A stretch of DNA of 64,000 bases, from NCBI GenBank assembly GCA_009602735.1, contig WELA01001462.1, positions 83,805 to 147,804 on the forward strand, in the 5' to 3' direction. Position 1 is the first letter of the stretch. Every line of letters begins with the position of its first letter. This stretch comes from Mesotaenium endlicherianum. Lineage: Eukaryota; Streptophyta; Zygnematophyceae; Zygnematales; Mesotaeniaceae. This document shows positions 34,691-46,041 of the stretch, piece after piece. Below the pieces are notes generated by a model. The model ran no database searches and had not been told where the DNA came from. It saw nothing but the letters and a program-made list of their open reading frames with translations. The translations under genes were made by a program, and so were the position numbers.

Positions 34691-36176
34691 GTCACGTCAA
34701 ACCCGACGCTCAGGGGTGAGTGGGGTTCCACAGTCCAGTCAGTCGAAAAGGTGACTAAGCTAAAGCCTGCAAGAATTGACAGGTCAACCGAGAAGCTGAC
34801 TAGGCTGAAGAGCCGGGAGGAAACGCCAAGTCAGCTGCCTAGTTTTAAAATACGGATACGGCCTGTACGGATACGGCATGTACGGATGCGTATATACGGG
34901 TGTGTCAAAATTATACTCAAAATACGCCAAAATACGCCAAGCATGTTTGCGGCTGTAACTTTTGGAAAGTTTGAAATTTGTAAATTTTGTCGATCGCGTT
35001 AGGTGGAAAATGACAAGCGCGTCAAGAATAGATGGTCAAAAAAATCTAAAAAAATGTCAACCATCCGCCTGTAGAGGGGAAAAAGTTATTTTGGTATTGA
35101 ATTAAACAACCAATCACTATTATTTCAAGTTTCTTTTTGATACGTACACGGAGGATCGGTACGGCAAGCTAGGCCGATACGCGAGTATTTTAAAACTAGG
35201 GTCAGCTGCGAAGCTGACCGTGTTGCAGACATGCAGAAGTTGCCGAGTCAGAAGCGCTGATCGGATGGCGATCTTTGTCGCTGGACTTGGGCCAAGGTTG
35301 CCACGACTTAAGCAGTCACCCAAGGGACATGGGTTGCAACGTTATCCAGGCTTGCATGCTAACCAAGAAGTTAAGCTGCTCGAGTGAAAAATTTTAGATT
35401 GCATATATGCGTTGTGTGAGAGGTGTGACGCAGCATGGGAACTCGAGAGAGAGCGAGGCCTGCATGCGTGGTGTCTGAGTAAGGCACAAGCGTTGCACAA
35501 TCTCGCCTCATTCTTGCCGCACACATTTGCCAAGGCAGCAAAAGGAGCGCAAGAGAGAGAAGAGGAGAAAAGAAGGGCACGAAGGAGAAAGGAGTTCCCA
35601 GGGCCACAGGAGAGCCAAGGAGGCACGCTCCAGTAGACGCTCAAAGATTCCTTCTTTGTGTATCATAGAAAAGTTAGAGTTAAGGAGTTTGCAACAAGGG
35701 ATCTCTTTGATAGAAAGTAGCGAGAGCTTGCAGAATAGAATCCGCTAGAGTTTCTAGCGCAAAGTTGGACCAGACACCACAAGCGTGCAAAAGCACATAA
35801 AATGAAGAGTACTGTGTTAGTTTCCAAGTTCTCAGAAGTCCCTTTTGTCGAATTGCTGAAAGCAAAAGCAAAATTAACCAGGGTGACTCTCAGTGAAGAA
35901 CTCAGTGAGCCTAGCTAGCAGTGTGAATTGCTAAGGCGCGGTGGTGGGCGAAGAGCTCAAACCAGGCTGGCATAGATGCCATAGATTCAGAGTTTTGTAA
36001 GCTGTGACTTTGTGAAAGTTAAGCAAAGGCCTTGGTGGGCAATTTTCTCTAAACATTGGTGCTGTGTGTATGTGTTGATCTGCTTAGACGTGATTTCTAC
36101 AAACTACAAATTTGTTCACTTGGTTAAATCGTCAACTTGGACAAAAGCCTATTTGGAAGTAAGGCAATTCTGTCCT
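34691..36176 (+). repeat. Element B 3' LTR, 5' half deleted
   Basis: It matches the 5' LTR from the segment around 26370 onward, and ends CTGTCCT like the others. It contains the MITE at 34838-35200 and the TATA/start motif at 35798/35826. The left end joins directly to protease coding sequence, so the deletion ran from protease into this LTR. Confidence 0.82.
34838..35200. mobile_element. hAT-like MITE 1
   Basis: This 363 bp element has perfect 16 bp terminal inverted repeats (CCTAGTTTTAAAATAC / GTATTTTAAAACTAGG) and an exact 8 bp target duplication GTCAGCTG (34830-34837 and 35201-35208). The empty site is seen in the B 5' LTR near 27768. The left interior carries three TACGGAT(A/G)CGGC-like repeats. 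It has no coding capacity. An 8 bp duplication fits the hAT superfamily. Confidence 0.88.
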
Positions 36177-36720
36177 ACCGTAAGAAAAACTGAAGGATTA
36201 GAATTTTTTTTGCAAAATTTGCGAAGTCTTGAGAAGGAGTTATGAGGGGTTTGAGGGCAAAGGGAACAACACCTTACGGCAATTTCTCTCTGCATTTGCT
36301 CAAGTTCAGGAAAGCCAAAAATGAATCAACCTCAAGCAAGTCCCCACCGACACACGTGCTAAGGGCTATCGACTGGGGAAATTCCCACGTGCCAAGACGC
36401 ACTGACCAGTCGACCAAGAAAAGCCCACATGCGAGGAGGACCACCGACACATTGACCAGGTCGACGGCACAAGTGCTGGAAAGCCACACACGTGCCAAGA
36501 AACCGGCACTGTTACGCACTACATCAACGCTAAGTTGTTCTCAATTCTCATGTTACATAATAGCAAGGCCGATCAGTCACATAATAGCACCGACATGTGA
36601 AATTCAAGGCAGACCCTTTGAGTTGTAACCTCTCGTGAAGTTTGAAATATCCAAGAGTTTTTACCATATGTGGGTTCTGTTGTAATCGGCATGGAAAAGA
36701 ACCCGCCTATTATTGATTCA
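36177..36720 (+). repeat. Fragment of an A/B-type LTR
   Basis: Between about 36343 and 36525 the order CCGACACACGTGC...CACATTGACCAGGTCGA...CACGTGCC...GGCACTGTTA follows the ACGTG-rich 5' part of the element A LTR (24360-24490) with many substitutions. The rest of the interval has no recognised content. Confidence 0.6.
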
Positions 36721-37320
36721 AGTTGGCGGTTGAGACTCAAAAATATTTTTTAAGATGTTGTTCGAGTCGCGTTCGCCCAGGTCGCAATACCATTGCCGAC
36801 ACGCTAAGCCGAATCAGCCTTCAGATTTCTTGCTATTGGAGCCAATTGCCGGGGTTCAAGAACAAAACTGTCAGGCTTTAAGGGCAGCCACTCTTGATTT
36901 TGCTGTACCACTCCATGTGAACGCCAAATAGCCTAATGACGCGGGCAAAACCTTCTTGGGTAGCATAGCTGATCTGTCTCAGTTGACTTGCATCAAATGA
37001 TTACAGATTGCTATACCAAGGAATTTTTTTCATAGATCGCCTGGGTACTGGCTTGAACGGTGTAGCCGTAACGATGGACAGTATGGCCAGAAGGAAAGAA
37101 TCCTCAAACTATACATTTGAGACGGAATTTTGGTGGCACAATTGCGCATTGTGGTCCCAGAAGGCCAAGTAAGACATGTGCTACTACGAGAAGCACATGA
37201 CTCTCCTTACTTGGGTCACTATGATATTACCAAACCCATGATATTGCACCGAGGGACCTCGTGGTCGTCCCTCAAGGTTGATGTTGTTGAGTGCATCATC
37301 AACTGTGCGACTTGTTAAGG
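36721..37320 (+). pseudogene. Chromovirus-type gypsy pol fragment (RNase H end and integrase zinc domain)
   Basis: VRPGRNTIADTLSRIS (about 36769-36816) is the C-terminal RNase H signature. The H2C2 motif follows at 37130-37315: RIVVPEGQVRHVLLREAHDS, LGHYDITKP and CATC. A stop follows CATC, and the sequence then loses similarity. It is a different gypsy lineage from element A. Confidence 0.7.
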
Positions 37321-37979
37321 GAATACCCACGTAACAATATTAGTTTTCGTGAGAATAGTGAAGATCTTTTCTAAGCTTTTCAGAAAAAAGTTGTGCAAAA
37401 AGTGGACAAAAATGCAATGACGAGAAGAGGTGCTCTCAGAGTTGCACTGAGATTGACTCTGCAAGTATTTATACTTGCCAACACGAGCCATCTGAGTGCG
37501 CTTGGCACTCCTGCGACACCTATGTTGGGGGTTTGTGACAAGACAACTGTACTTGTTGAACGTGACACCTCTTCACGTGACATGTGAAAGGAGACAAACC
37601 TCTCCTTGGGAGGTTTCGTTATGACTCTTGGCTTATTCCAGGAGCCTCATGACTTTACGTAGGTGTCATAGTGCCTCTTGGTAATATAAGATATATTTGT
37701 AATATATATTGTATACTGCACTATATATAAATGTATTATACTTGATAATACGAAATACCACGTTATGTACTTTTGTAGTATACTTGATAATACAATGTAT
37801 ATAGCGAAATTAGTTGGTGGCTCCCATGGGCCACTTCAAAGGTGTTTTCTTTCGGGTCAACGATCAGCGTTAACCGAAAATAATGACAATCATTACGTCT
37901 TGTATCGGGTAGCACACTTGCCGTGGTACAGAGCTTTTGAGCAGTAGCCCATTGTTACGAATATTTTTGAACTTGGTCA
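37321..37979. other. Region between gypsy fragments, nothing recognised
   Basis: AT-rich at 37680-37800 with TATATA-like repeats. No coding motif is seen. Confidence 0.4.
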
Positions 37980-38530
37980 CTACAACTTAGTAGAATTTCT
38001 TCCTAGGTTCGTACAAATTCCAACCAAAATCGTAACCTAGCCATTTGATCAAAAGTTCCACACGTGGAGGCTTATGACCAGTGTAGCGATGTCCTAAGAC
38101 TTTCGCTACATCCCAGGCTTTATCATCATTGACGAGCTCCAATTCCGGTGCTTGTGGCTGATAGTGGACACTAGACCAAAACAGTGAAGTAGACCGCAAG
38201 CAAACACAGGATGCGTACGCCCCATGGACTTCCAATTCCATTTGTTACGCCACAGGATGAATTGTGCAATAACGAAAAAAACGGCCTACCCAGGGGTGCA
38301 GGTACTTTGGCTTCCCTGGGTGCGTGAGTTGCAAGTTTTGAGTTTGCAAATGTACTTTATTGCCAACCTCAAAACTTAACTCTTTCCTGTGCGTGTCGAC
38401 AAACTGTTTTTGCCAATCTGGGGATTTGGCTAAAACCAGCTTTGCCTGTTTGTGCAAGAAATGGACAACTTGGCGTACACTTGGAACTCTTGTTTACGAC
38501 TTCGCCATCTCATCGTTAACCACGGGAGTG
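37980..38530 (-). pseudogene. Gypsy integrase C-terminus with chromodomain
   Basis: On the minus strand, LSFEVGNKVHLQTQNL followed by HPWVGRFF is the integrase C-terminal GPF/Y region. Downstream (37987-38120) WDVAKVLGHRYTG...ELLIKWLGYDFGWNLYEPRKKF is a chromodomain with its aromatic residues. Chromodomains direct chromovirus integration to methylated histone. Stops split the reading. The opposite orientation to the neighbouring fragments shows rearrangement. Confidence 0.75.
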
Positions 38531-38867
38531 AGAGGAGTGCGCGGATATCGCTTACTTACATTACAAGAAAAACAAACGGTATTTCCTTAACAAGTTCCTG
38601 AGAAAAATTACTTACAGCGAACTCTGCAACTAAGAGGAGGGTATCCCAATTGGCTGGTGAGGATTCACATTATGCTTGAGGAAATCATTGAAGAACGGGA
38701 TTCATACGTTCTCTATGGCAATCGGTCTGAGGATGGAAGCTTGTCAAGATCATTCATGATCTTCTTGGCATACCATGTAACTTGAACACTTAATCGGCAG
38801 AAAAAGGCGCAATCCTTGTGCAACTAGTGATGGTTTAAGGGGCACAAAGTGTACCTAGCTGGTGAAG

Positions 38868-38990
38868 GTCACTACGATATTACGAAACCCATGATATTGC
38901 ACCGAGGGGCCTCGTGGCCGTCCCTCAAGGTTGATGTTTCCGAGTACATTATCAACTGTGCGACTTGTCGGAGGAGTAGCCAGGCAATGC
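38868..38990 (+). pseudogene. Second copy of the gypsy integrase zinc-domain segment
   Basis: GHYDITKPMILHRGASW...IINCATCRR repeats the segment at 37213-37315 with a few substitutions. Here the CATC continues as RRSSQAMP, without the stop. The copia 3' LTR begins 13 bases further on. Confidence 0.7.
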
Positions 38991-39002
38991 CTTGCCTGTT
39001 GT

Positions 39003-42000
39003 TGAAAATCATCGTCAACCATTGCTCACTCTTTCTCGAGACAAGACAATCACTTCTCTTGCAGCTTATTCACAACACTTATAAGCATGCACATACAAGA
39101 GGAGCACACTTTTTCTTAGGCTCAACTCTTTCTTACTCAAGTGTGTCCTTACTCAACTTCTCTGCCTCTCTATATTCACAGTGGCGGCTGCTAACCTACC
39201 TCGAACTCATCAACAGTCCTAGTCATCCCAAACTCTAGATATCGACACGTACACCAAACATTGACTAGACTAGACCGACCACACGCACATGTCGACCATC
39301 ACACAAGTGAACACATGTGTCACACAAGTAGAGCTTGGACTGCCTATTTTCTACACTCCCTCTCAGTTCTACTCTATTTGTTCACTACCTCTCTTAGTCC
39401 TAACATCTCAGCACACCATTGGTGCTTTACTCTAGGAACAGCCTTTGTCAGAGTGTCAGCCACCATTTTGTCAGCTCTAACATACTTGAACTCCACACTT
39501 CTATCAAGCACACATTCTCTACACTTATGGTACTATATATCTATATGTTTACTTCTAGCATGCTCAACAGGATTGTTCCCTAATGCAATGCAGCTCTGAC
39601 TATCACTCAAATTGATAGGGGGCTTATTCTGCTCATAGCACAAGTCCTCCTGAAGTCTTCTCAGCCACAGTGCCTCTCTCACCACCTGTGAGGCTGCCAT
39701 ATACTCTGCCTCCATAGACGACATGGCCACCACTTTCTATCTTTTGCTTTTCCAGGTCACTGCACCCTTAGCCAACAAGAATGCATAACCTGTTGTAGAC
39801 CTCCAAGTGTCTATATCTCCTCCCCAATCAGCATTGCTGTACTCCTCTAATTTCACACTATCACTCCCTCCAAGATGCAACCATAGGTTTGGTGTCCGCT
39901 TGAGATATCTCAGTGTCCTCTTCATAGCCTCCCAGTGTGCAGGTCCTGGATTCTCCATAAACTGACTCACTATCCCAACAGCGTTAGCAATATCAGGATG
40001 TGTGCACACCATCAGATACGTGATGCTGCCTGCAACCTTCCTCATCGGCACCTGAGACATCATCTTCCACTCATGCTCATCCTTACACATATGCTCAAGC
40101 TCAGCTTGAGCTTAAGATCAAGTGTTACGTTGACAGGCTTACAGCCCATCATATCAAATCTCTCCAACAATGTCTGTAGGTAAGCTGGCTGACCCAGCAT
40201 TACAGTCCTCTTGGCCCTGTCTCTCTTCACTTGAATACCGAGCAGGAACTACACCTCTCCCAAGTTCTTCATGTCGAAGACACGGCTCAGGGTGTCCTTC
40301 ACCTTCTGCATCTCCACCATCTTCTTGCCAACAAGTAGCAGGTCATCAACATATAGCACCACCATCACTCTGTCATCTCTTGCTCCCTTCATATACAGAC
40401 TGCTATCAGCATTGGACTTTACAAAGTCCTCACCTTGAAGGAAGAAGTCTATTTTCTGGTTCCACATCCTTGGGGACTGCTTCAGTCCATACGGGAACTT
40501 CTTCAGCTTCCACACCTTCTTCGGGAACTTCTCATCAATGAATCCCTCTGGCTGCTCCATGTAGACCTCCTCTTCCAGCTCACCATACAGAAATGCAGTC
40601 TTCACATCCATCTGATGCATCTCCATATCCTCAACTGCTGCAATCAGTGTCACAACTCTCACTGTGGCAATCTTGACAACTGGTGCAAAGGTCTCATGAT
40701 AGTCCTCTCCTTTTGTGAGAGTTACCCTTCGCCACAAATCGCGCCTTATATCTGTCCACTGACCCATCTGCCTTCCTCTTCTTCCTGTAGATCCATCTGC
40801 CTTCCACAACCTTCTTACCGGGTGGCAGCTCTGCCAGGTCCCATATCTCATTCTTGGCCAGTGACTCCATTTTTTCCTCAAAAACCATTCTACACTTAGT
40901 TGCTTCCTATGTTCTCAAGGGAGCCTCAAAAGTCTTAGGCTCTAAGCCATCTACCATATAGGCCACCTCATGCTCCACTGCATCCTCCTCTGCCATGGAC
41001 TCGGCCACACTCACATACTCATCAAAGCCAAATCTGGCAGGTGGGCCTCCTCGAATGTCTAGGAGAGCTAGTTCTCTCCACTAGTGGATGCTTCTTCTCC
41101 AACATGTGATGTGGAGCTTCTCTCAGCTCCCTCTGTCACAGCAAGATTTTTGCCTGCAAGTCTCCTTGATCTTCGCTCCTCTGGTACTGTTGCTCCTTGA
41201 GGTCGAGGACCTATTCTCCTCCTCTTATGGACTGCTCCCTCTTGCTCATCACTCCTTGGCTCAGGCTCCTCCTGAGCTCCAGCATTCAATTACAGCATCT
41301 CTGGCAATGTCTAAACTCTAGTGGGAAGAGCTGCTCTTGCAGCTGGTTGAAGCCGAGTCTCAACTCTGCTCCGTTCTTCCCCCTCTGGCACAAACTCATC
41401 GTATAGTCTGGAGCTGCGAGGGACTAGCACCTTCTCGTTGAAGATCACACCTCTGCTCACAAACACCTCTCCTCTTCTCACCTTGACTAGTCTGTACCCT
41501 TTGCTGTTAGCATCATATCCCACGAATATGCACCTCTCAGACTTGGGCTGCAGCTTATGTCTCTTATCTAGGGGAATATGGGACCACACCTCTGTCCCAA
41601 AGACTCTCAACTCTTGCTAAGAGAGTTTCTTCCCACTTCACACTTCCTCAAGAATCCTTCCACCTAGTGCAACTGAAGGCAACCTACCACTTACATAAGC
41701 AGCAGTGCTCACAACCTCTGCCCACAAGCTCACATGCTGTCCAAAAGAAAAGATCATAGCTCTTGTAGCCTCCATAAGAGATTGGTTCTTTCTCTCAGCA
41801 ACTCCATTCTGCTGGAGAGAGTAAGTAATAGTTAGCTCATGCTTGACCCCCTCATCCCTCAGCAACTTGTCATAGTAGCCGTTGACGTATTCAGACCCAA
41901 TGTCAATTCTCAATGTCTTGATCTTCTTCCCCAATTGCTTCCTTGCAGACGCCTTGTACTCCAGAAACTTCTCATATGCCTGATCCTCGGTTTTCATGAA

Positions 42001-43073
42001 ATACTCCTCAGTCTTCCTGGAGTAGTCGTTTGTAAAAGTGATGTGATACAATTTCCTTGATGATCTGGTTGCTACACTTGCAGGTCCCCACATATCTAAG
42101 TGCACCAACTCCAGCAGCTCACTAGCTCTTGAAGCTTCCACTTTTGGGAATGCCTTTCTAGCCTGCTTCCTCATCTGACATCCTCTGCAGAATTCCAAGA
42201 TCTGCCCAGTGAAGTCTGGCAATCTCCTCTCCTTATCCTGTGTCATCTGCCTCAATCTTTGCTCACTCGCATGTCCCAAACTCTGGTGCCACAGGTTGAT
42301 GTCATTCTCCAACTTGACACCTCCCTGTGCACCCAGTGAAAACTCATCTTGAAGAACCTGGTCCATCACAAATAGAGCAATCTCAGTTTGGCACTGAATT
42401 TTGAACAGGCTTCCCGGTACACTTGACTTTACAACCTTCATCACCACATCACCGTCAGGGTCTATGACTCGGCACTCTCTTCCTTCAAACACCCCTGTGT
42501 TTCCCAAGACTGTAGTCTTTGGCACTGAAAACAGATTCTTCACCAGTCCCAAATAGTGAAGCACATCCTGCATCATGACTTTGTGCCTCCTCTTGCCTAG
42601 CTGTCTCATGACTACCACTTTCCCAATTCCAATCCCTTGGAGCAGCATGCCATCACCATCTGTGACTGGCAGTGAACTGCATGACTTGATCTCTTTCCTG
42701 GAAGTGGCATGTCTTGAAGCTCCACAGTCAATGAACCAAGCATCCTCATCTTGCTCGCTGCACACCAGTGACTCCTCTGTAGTGACAGCATTGGCACTTT
42801 CTCTTGCATCAGGAAGGAATGTACCTTCTTTCTTCTGGCTGATGTTCCTACTCAAATGTCCCTTCTTGTTGCACCTGATGCACACTGCATCCCCGCAGCT
42901 TGGTGCAAAATGTCCTGTCTTCCCACATATGAAGCATCTCCCTTTCTTGCTTCCACCTCCTCTTCCTTGATACCCTCCTCTACAGGATTTTGACCTCCTT
43001 TCTCCCCATCCTTTTCCTTGCCGACTTGAGCTTGCCACATTGAGCTCTTTCATCTGCTCCACTAGTTGATTAC
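39003..43073 (-). mobile_element. Ty1/copia retrotransposon, minus strand, 5' part missing
   Basis: The element reads right to left. A 353 bp 3' LTR (39003-39355; TGTAGAAAATAGG...GATTTTCA) is preceded by a GAGAGGGAG polypurine tract. Pol has the copia order protease-integrase-RT-RNase H. Its 5' side is cut at 43073 by the LTR of gypsy element C, and no 5' LTR is seen in the window. It lies next to a gypsy integrase fragment, suggesting that it had inserted there. Confidence 0.88.
39374..43073 (-). pseudogene. Copia gag-pol polyprotein, interrupted by stops
   Basis: Reading from 43073 downward: zinc knuckles CFICGKTGHFAPSC and CIRCNKKGHLS; protease WFIDCGASRHAT (DCGAS for DSGAS); GAG-pre-integrase LWHQSLGH with CRGC; integrase core HLDMWGP, LRIDIGSEY and NGVAERKNQSLMEATR; basic linker RRSRRLAGKN; RT YKARFVAKG, QMDVKTAFLYGELEE and the intact catalytic LYVDDLLLV; RNase H SMEAEYMAAS and LSDSQSCIAL; and a terminal DTLTKAV near 39430. 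Stops fall near 41620, 41310, 41066, 40245, 39734 and 39535, and a frameshift near 40720. Damage is light, so the insertion is comparatively young. Confidence 0.9.
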
Positions 43074-43823
43074 TGTAATGAATCAGTATATTGGATAGAT
43101 ATGATATTCATTCTGATATAATAGTTCAATAAGTTTATCCTGCTGAACATTAGTTAATATTTAGTCTGCTGGATTTAATCTTGCTCGATACTTAATACTT
43201 AGTTAAATTACTAAGCCGAGAGTAGCAAGCTGAAGTCCATTAGGTCAGCCTGTTGACTTGCGTCAGCTTGCTGACACATTCTTTGACAGTCAGCTGGCTG
43301 CCGTACTCGTCAGCGGCGAACTGCCTAGCTATGCATCTAAGTGTTATGTGCTAGATGAGTGGCCAGATGACACCCTTAAGGTGGATGGCAATTCGAGATG
43401 ATGGGAGATGGCTGTGAATTTGGTTAACCGAGACCCTACCAACATAGTTAAGTCCCGGGTAGGTGGTGCCATCGCACTTGCCGTTGAAAAGTAAATTCAT
43501 TCCATGTACATATGCTAGGTATTGATCTCGAGTTCGGCATTCGGAAACAAGGCCAACTCTCTTGTATCGCTTACTGAGAGATATCTGAATCCAAAGCGAG
43601 AAGCCATTGCTACGCACTGTCTTCTAACCTTGCTTATGTATGAGTTTATAGATTGCATTATTGATGCTAGTTTACTTGCATTTGACTCGCGAGTATTGTT
43701 CACTGCTACTGTGTTGTCTTTTGTTGTTTAATCAATTAACAAAAAAATACCATGAAGATTACTCGCTGATATAAAGATCTTAATGAATTGTTAATCGCCT
43801 ATTGGTAAGTCAATTCATTTCAG

Positions 43824-43835
43824 TGGTATCGGAGC
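43824..43835 (+). promoter_or_regulatory. tRNA primer-binding site of element C
   Basis: TGGTATCGGAGC two bases after the LTR, matching the usual plant initiator-Met site TGGTATCAGAGC except for one base. It contrasts with elements A and B, which lack such a site. Confidence 0.8.
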
Positions 43836-43855
43836 AGTTACCACAATATTTGTGC

Positions 43856-45310
43856 ATGGTAAGGACTAGGTCTCAAACTAGCAACTCTCGAGAAATGGAG
43901 GGTAAGGACAATGACAACATTGTAGAAGGGCAGGACGAAAGATGCGTCTTTGGACCCCGCACCTACTTAGAAACGCTGCACGATGCAGGAGCTAGAGAAG
44001 CTGCTGAGCAGGCAGCAGCTCTTGCTGCATTAGCAGCCCAGCTGGCTGAGGATGAGCGTTTAGCCAAAGAGGTAGAGGAGGTAGTAAACAAGAGGGCCCC
44101 TGATGAAAGGACGGTGGAAGAGCAGATGGCAGAGAGGGCCAATCTTTGAAACCAACCTCCTGCTGTGCCTATTGTCATACCTCTCCCTCATATTCGCAGA
44201 CAATTGATCGCAACGAGCATAGTCGGAGCGGCAGCAATTGGGAATGCCGAAGTTGCTACTACTCGAGCTAATGTTGCTGCTGCTGCGTATGCTGGGCTAC
44301 CACCTCAGAATGTAGATCTGGGAGCCTTATTTATACAGATGCAATCGCAAATGGCGAGCATGTAGCAGTCCCAACAGGAGGACAAAAGGATCATGATGGC
44401 ATTGTTGCGTGACAAAGACCAACTGGATTCTCAAAGCACAAGGGGTGGTGGCAGAGGGCCTAGTAAGCTTAAGCCAAAACCTCCCCAGGACTATGATCCT
44501 AAGGAAAACAAAAAGTATTACCTGATCAAGTTTCTCGCTGATGTAGAGCAGTGGCTGGAGAACTACCCAGAACTGCAGGATTATGAGAAGGTCAGGCACA
44601 CTGGTGCTCTATCGAAAGGCAGTGCAGCAGACTGGTGGCTGTATTGGAAAGGAGAGCGTAAGGCTCAGCAACTTGGTGACCCTACTTGGGTAGAGTTTGT
44701 CGAGAAGCTGCATGAGAAGTTCGATGTCATCAATCAGCAGGAGAAAGTTATCTATGCATTGATCTTCTTGACACTGAAGCAGACCACTTCAGTTGCTGAG
44801 TTGGCTCAAAAGTACCAGGAGAACATGATGAAGCAGCCAGATTTGCCAGAGCCGTATAAGATAGCATACTTCATGTATGGCTTGAAATCCGAAGTTTCAG
44901 GTCATTTTGCTGAAAAGAAATATGAGAAACTGGCTGACTTGGTCCAGGATGTTGTTGCCTGGGATCAGCAACAGTTCAATCACAAGCGCCAGAGTAAAGC
45001 TTTGGAGTCTACGATTGTCAAAAAGCCACACGATTCCTGTAATGCAATTGAAGGAGATCAGGCTAAGGACAATCAGGGTGATGAGTATGGGTACGAGTAT
45101 AATGCTATACAGTCTACGGGAAGAGGTGGATACTCTTGGGGTGGCTATAGAAAAGGCGGTGGTAGGACTAAGCCGAGACCAGCCTCAGCAAAATCTGTTT
45201 GCTGCCATTGCCAGCAGCTGGGTCACTATAGAGAGCAGTGTCCGGTCAAGCACCTTCAAGCAAAGGTCGAGAGAAATGACCAGCCTTTAAAAGACAGCAA
45301 CAGTCAGTAA
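43856..45310 (+). pseudogene. Element C gag
   Basis: It starts MVRTRSQTSN at 43856. An Ala/Glu-rich coiled segment (EAAEQAAALAALAAQLAEDE) precedes the capsid-like region from about 44480 (DVEQWLENYP, GSAADWWLYWKGERK, and a PDLPEPYKIAYFMYGLK segment). One zinc knuckle, CCHCQQLGHYREQC, lies near 45200. In-frame stops are at 44147 and 44363. The reading continues towards the protease but is broken by the MITE. Confidence 0.82.
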
Positions 45311-45365
45311 CCCAGTCTATTGACTGTGAGGATGCTAGGGATAGTAAGTCGTTACTAGCTACCCT

Positions 45366-45610
45366 TCTAGTTTTAGAATACTCCCGTGCAGCCTCTTTTG
45401 GCCAAATCGTGTGTTCCAATACTCCGTATCGTGATATTCCGTATTGGCGTATAAACAGATTTCTTTGATTTATTTCCGATTTATAGTTGGTCTATTCCAC
45501 CGACACTCACGTATTTTGGCGTATTCCAACGTACAGGTTTGACTACCACGTTCTGTACGTACGGCAAATTGGCAAATCCGTATGCGTCGCATCCGAATTT
45601 CAAAACTAGG
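45366..45610. mobile_element. hAT-like MITE 2
   Basis: This 245 bp element has ends TCTAGTTTTAGAATAC and GAATTTCAAAACTAGG, related to the ends of the MITE at 34838. The 8-base flanks GCTACCCT (45358-45365) and GTTGCCCT (45611-45618) match at 6 of 8. Removing it restores a continuous element C reading frame across the site, which supports insertion. There is no coding capacity. Confidence 0.72.
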
Positions 45611-45618
45611 GTTGCCCT

Positions 45619-46041
45619 CGTAGCAGGTATTATAGGTCCTGCTGAACTGGATTCACTACGCATGCTTGACAAACGGATAAAGGAGACCATCAGCAGTATA
45701 GATCCCCAGAGAGTGCACACTTTGAATGATCTTGTTCCACCTGATGTCCAACATTTATTTGCTAAGTGAGGAGAACAATGCGAAAGTTAGGAAAAGTTAG
45801 TTCCCCCTAATCTATTGCATTGTATGATTGCAGGTAGGAAGGTGAGGGCATTTGTTGACGGAGGGGCGTCACATACTTTTATCCACAAGGACTTAGTTAA
45901 GTGGCTAAGGCTGCCACTTGTCACCCAAGGGAGTACAAATCATTCCTTGGAGATGCCTCAAGTATACCGGGAGGAGTTATAACAAATCCTATTGAAATCC
46001 AGTTAAGTTTTGGCATTGCAGTTCTAACTGAAACGCTTACA
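45619..46041 (+). pseudogene. Element C protease, truncated
   Basis: After the MITE the frame reads VAGIIGPAELDSLRML, then stops. The aspartic-protease site VRAFVDGGASHTFIH (about 45844-45890; DGGAS for DSGAS) follows. The similarity ends near 46041, where a repeated segment begins. No RT follows. Confidence 0.65.

Larger units (their letters stand above)
25754..36176 (+). mobile_element. Element B: internally deleted relative of element A
   Basis: The 5' LTR covers 25754-32440 but is interrupted by a solo LTR and a piggyBac element. The internal region is only about 2.25 kb (32441 to about 34690): gag and the start of protease. The protease reading stops at ILLDT and joins directly into the middle of a 3' LTR (to 36176). 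Methyltransferase, RT, RNase H and integrase are gone. It is therefore a non-autonomous derivative, or a locus collapsed by deletion. Its zinc knuckles are better preserved than those of element A. Confidence 0.82.
43074..46041 (+). mobile_element. Element C: Ty3/gypsy retrotransposon, 5' part only
   Basis: It has a 749 bp 5' LTR (43074-43822, TGTAATGAATC...ATTCATTTCA), a tRNA-type primer site, gag, and the first part of the protease. It then ends without RT, integrase or 3' LTR. The LTR ends and part of its interior (the segment near 43420-43480) are related to the two solo LTRs, so it is the same broad clade. It is inserted into copia gag. A MITE interrupts it at 45366-45610. Confidence 0.82.
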
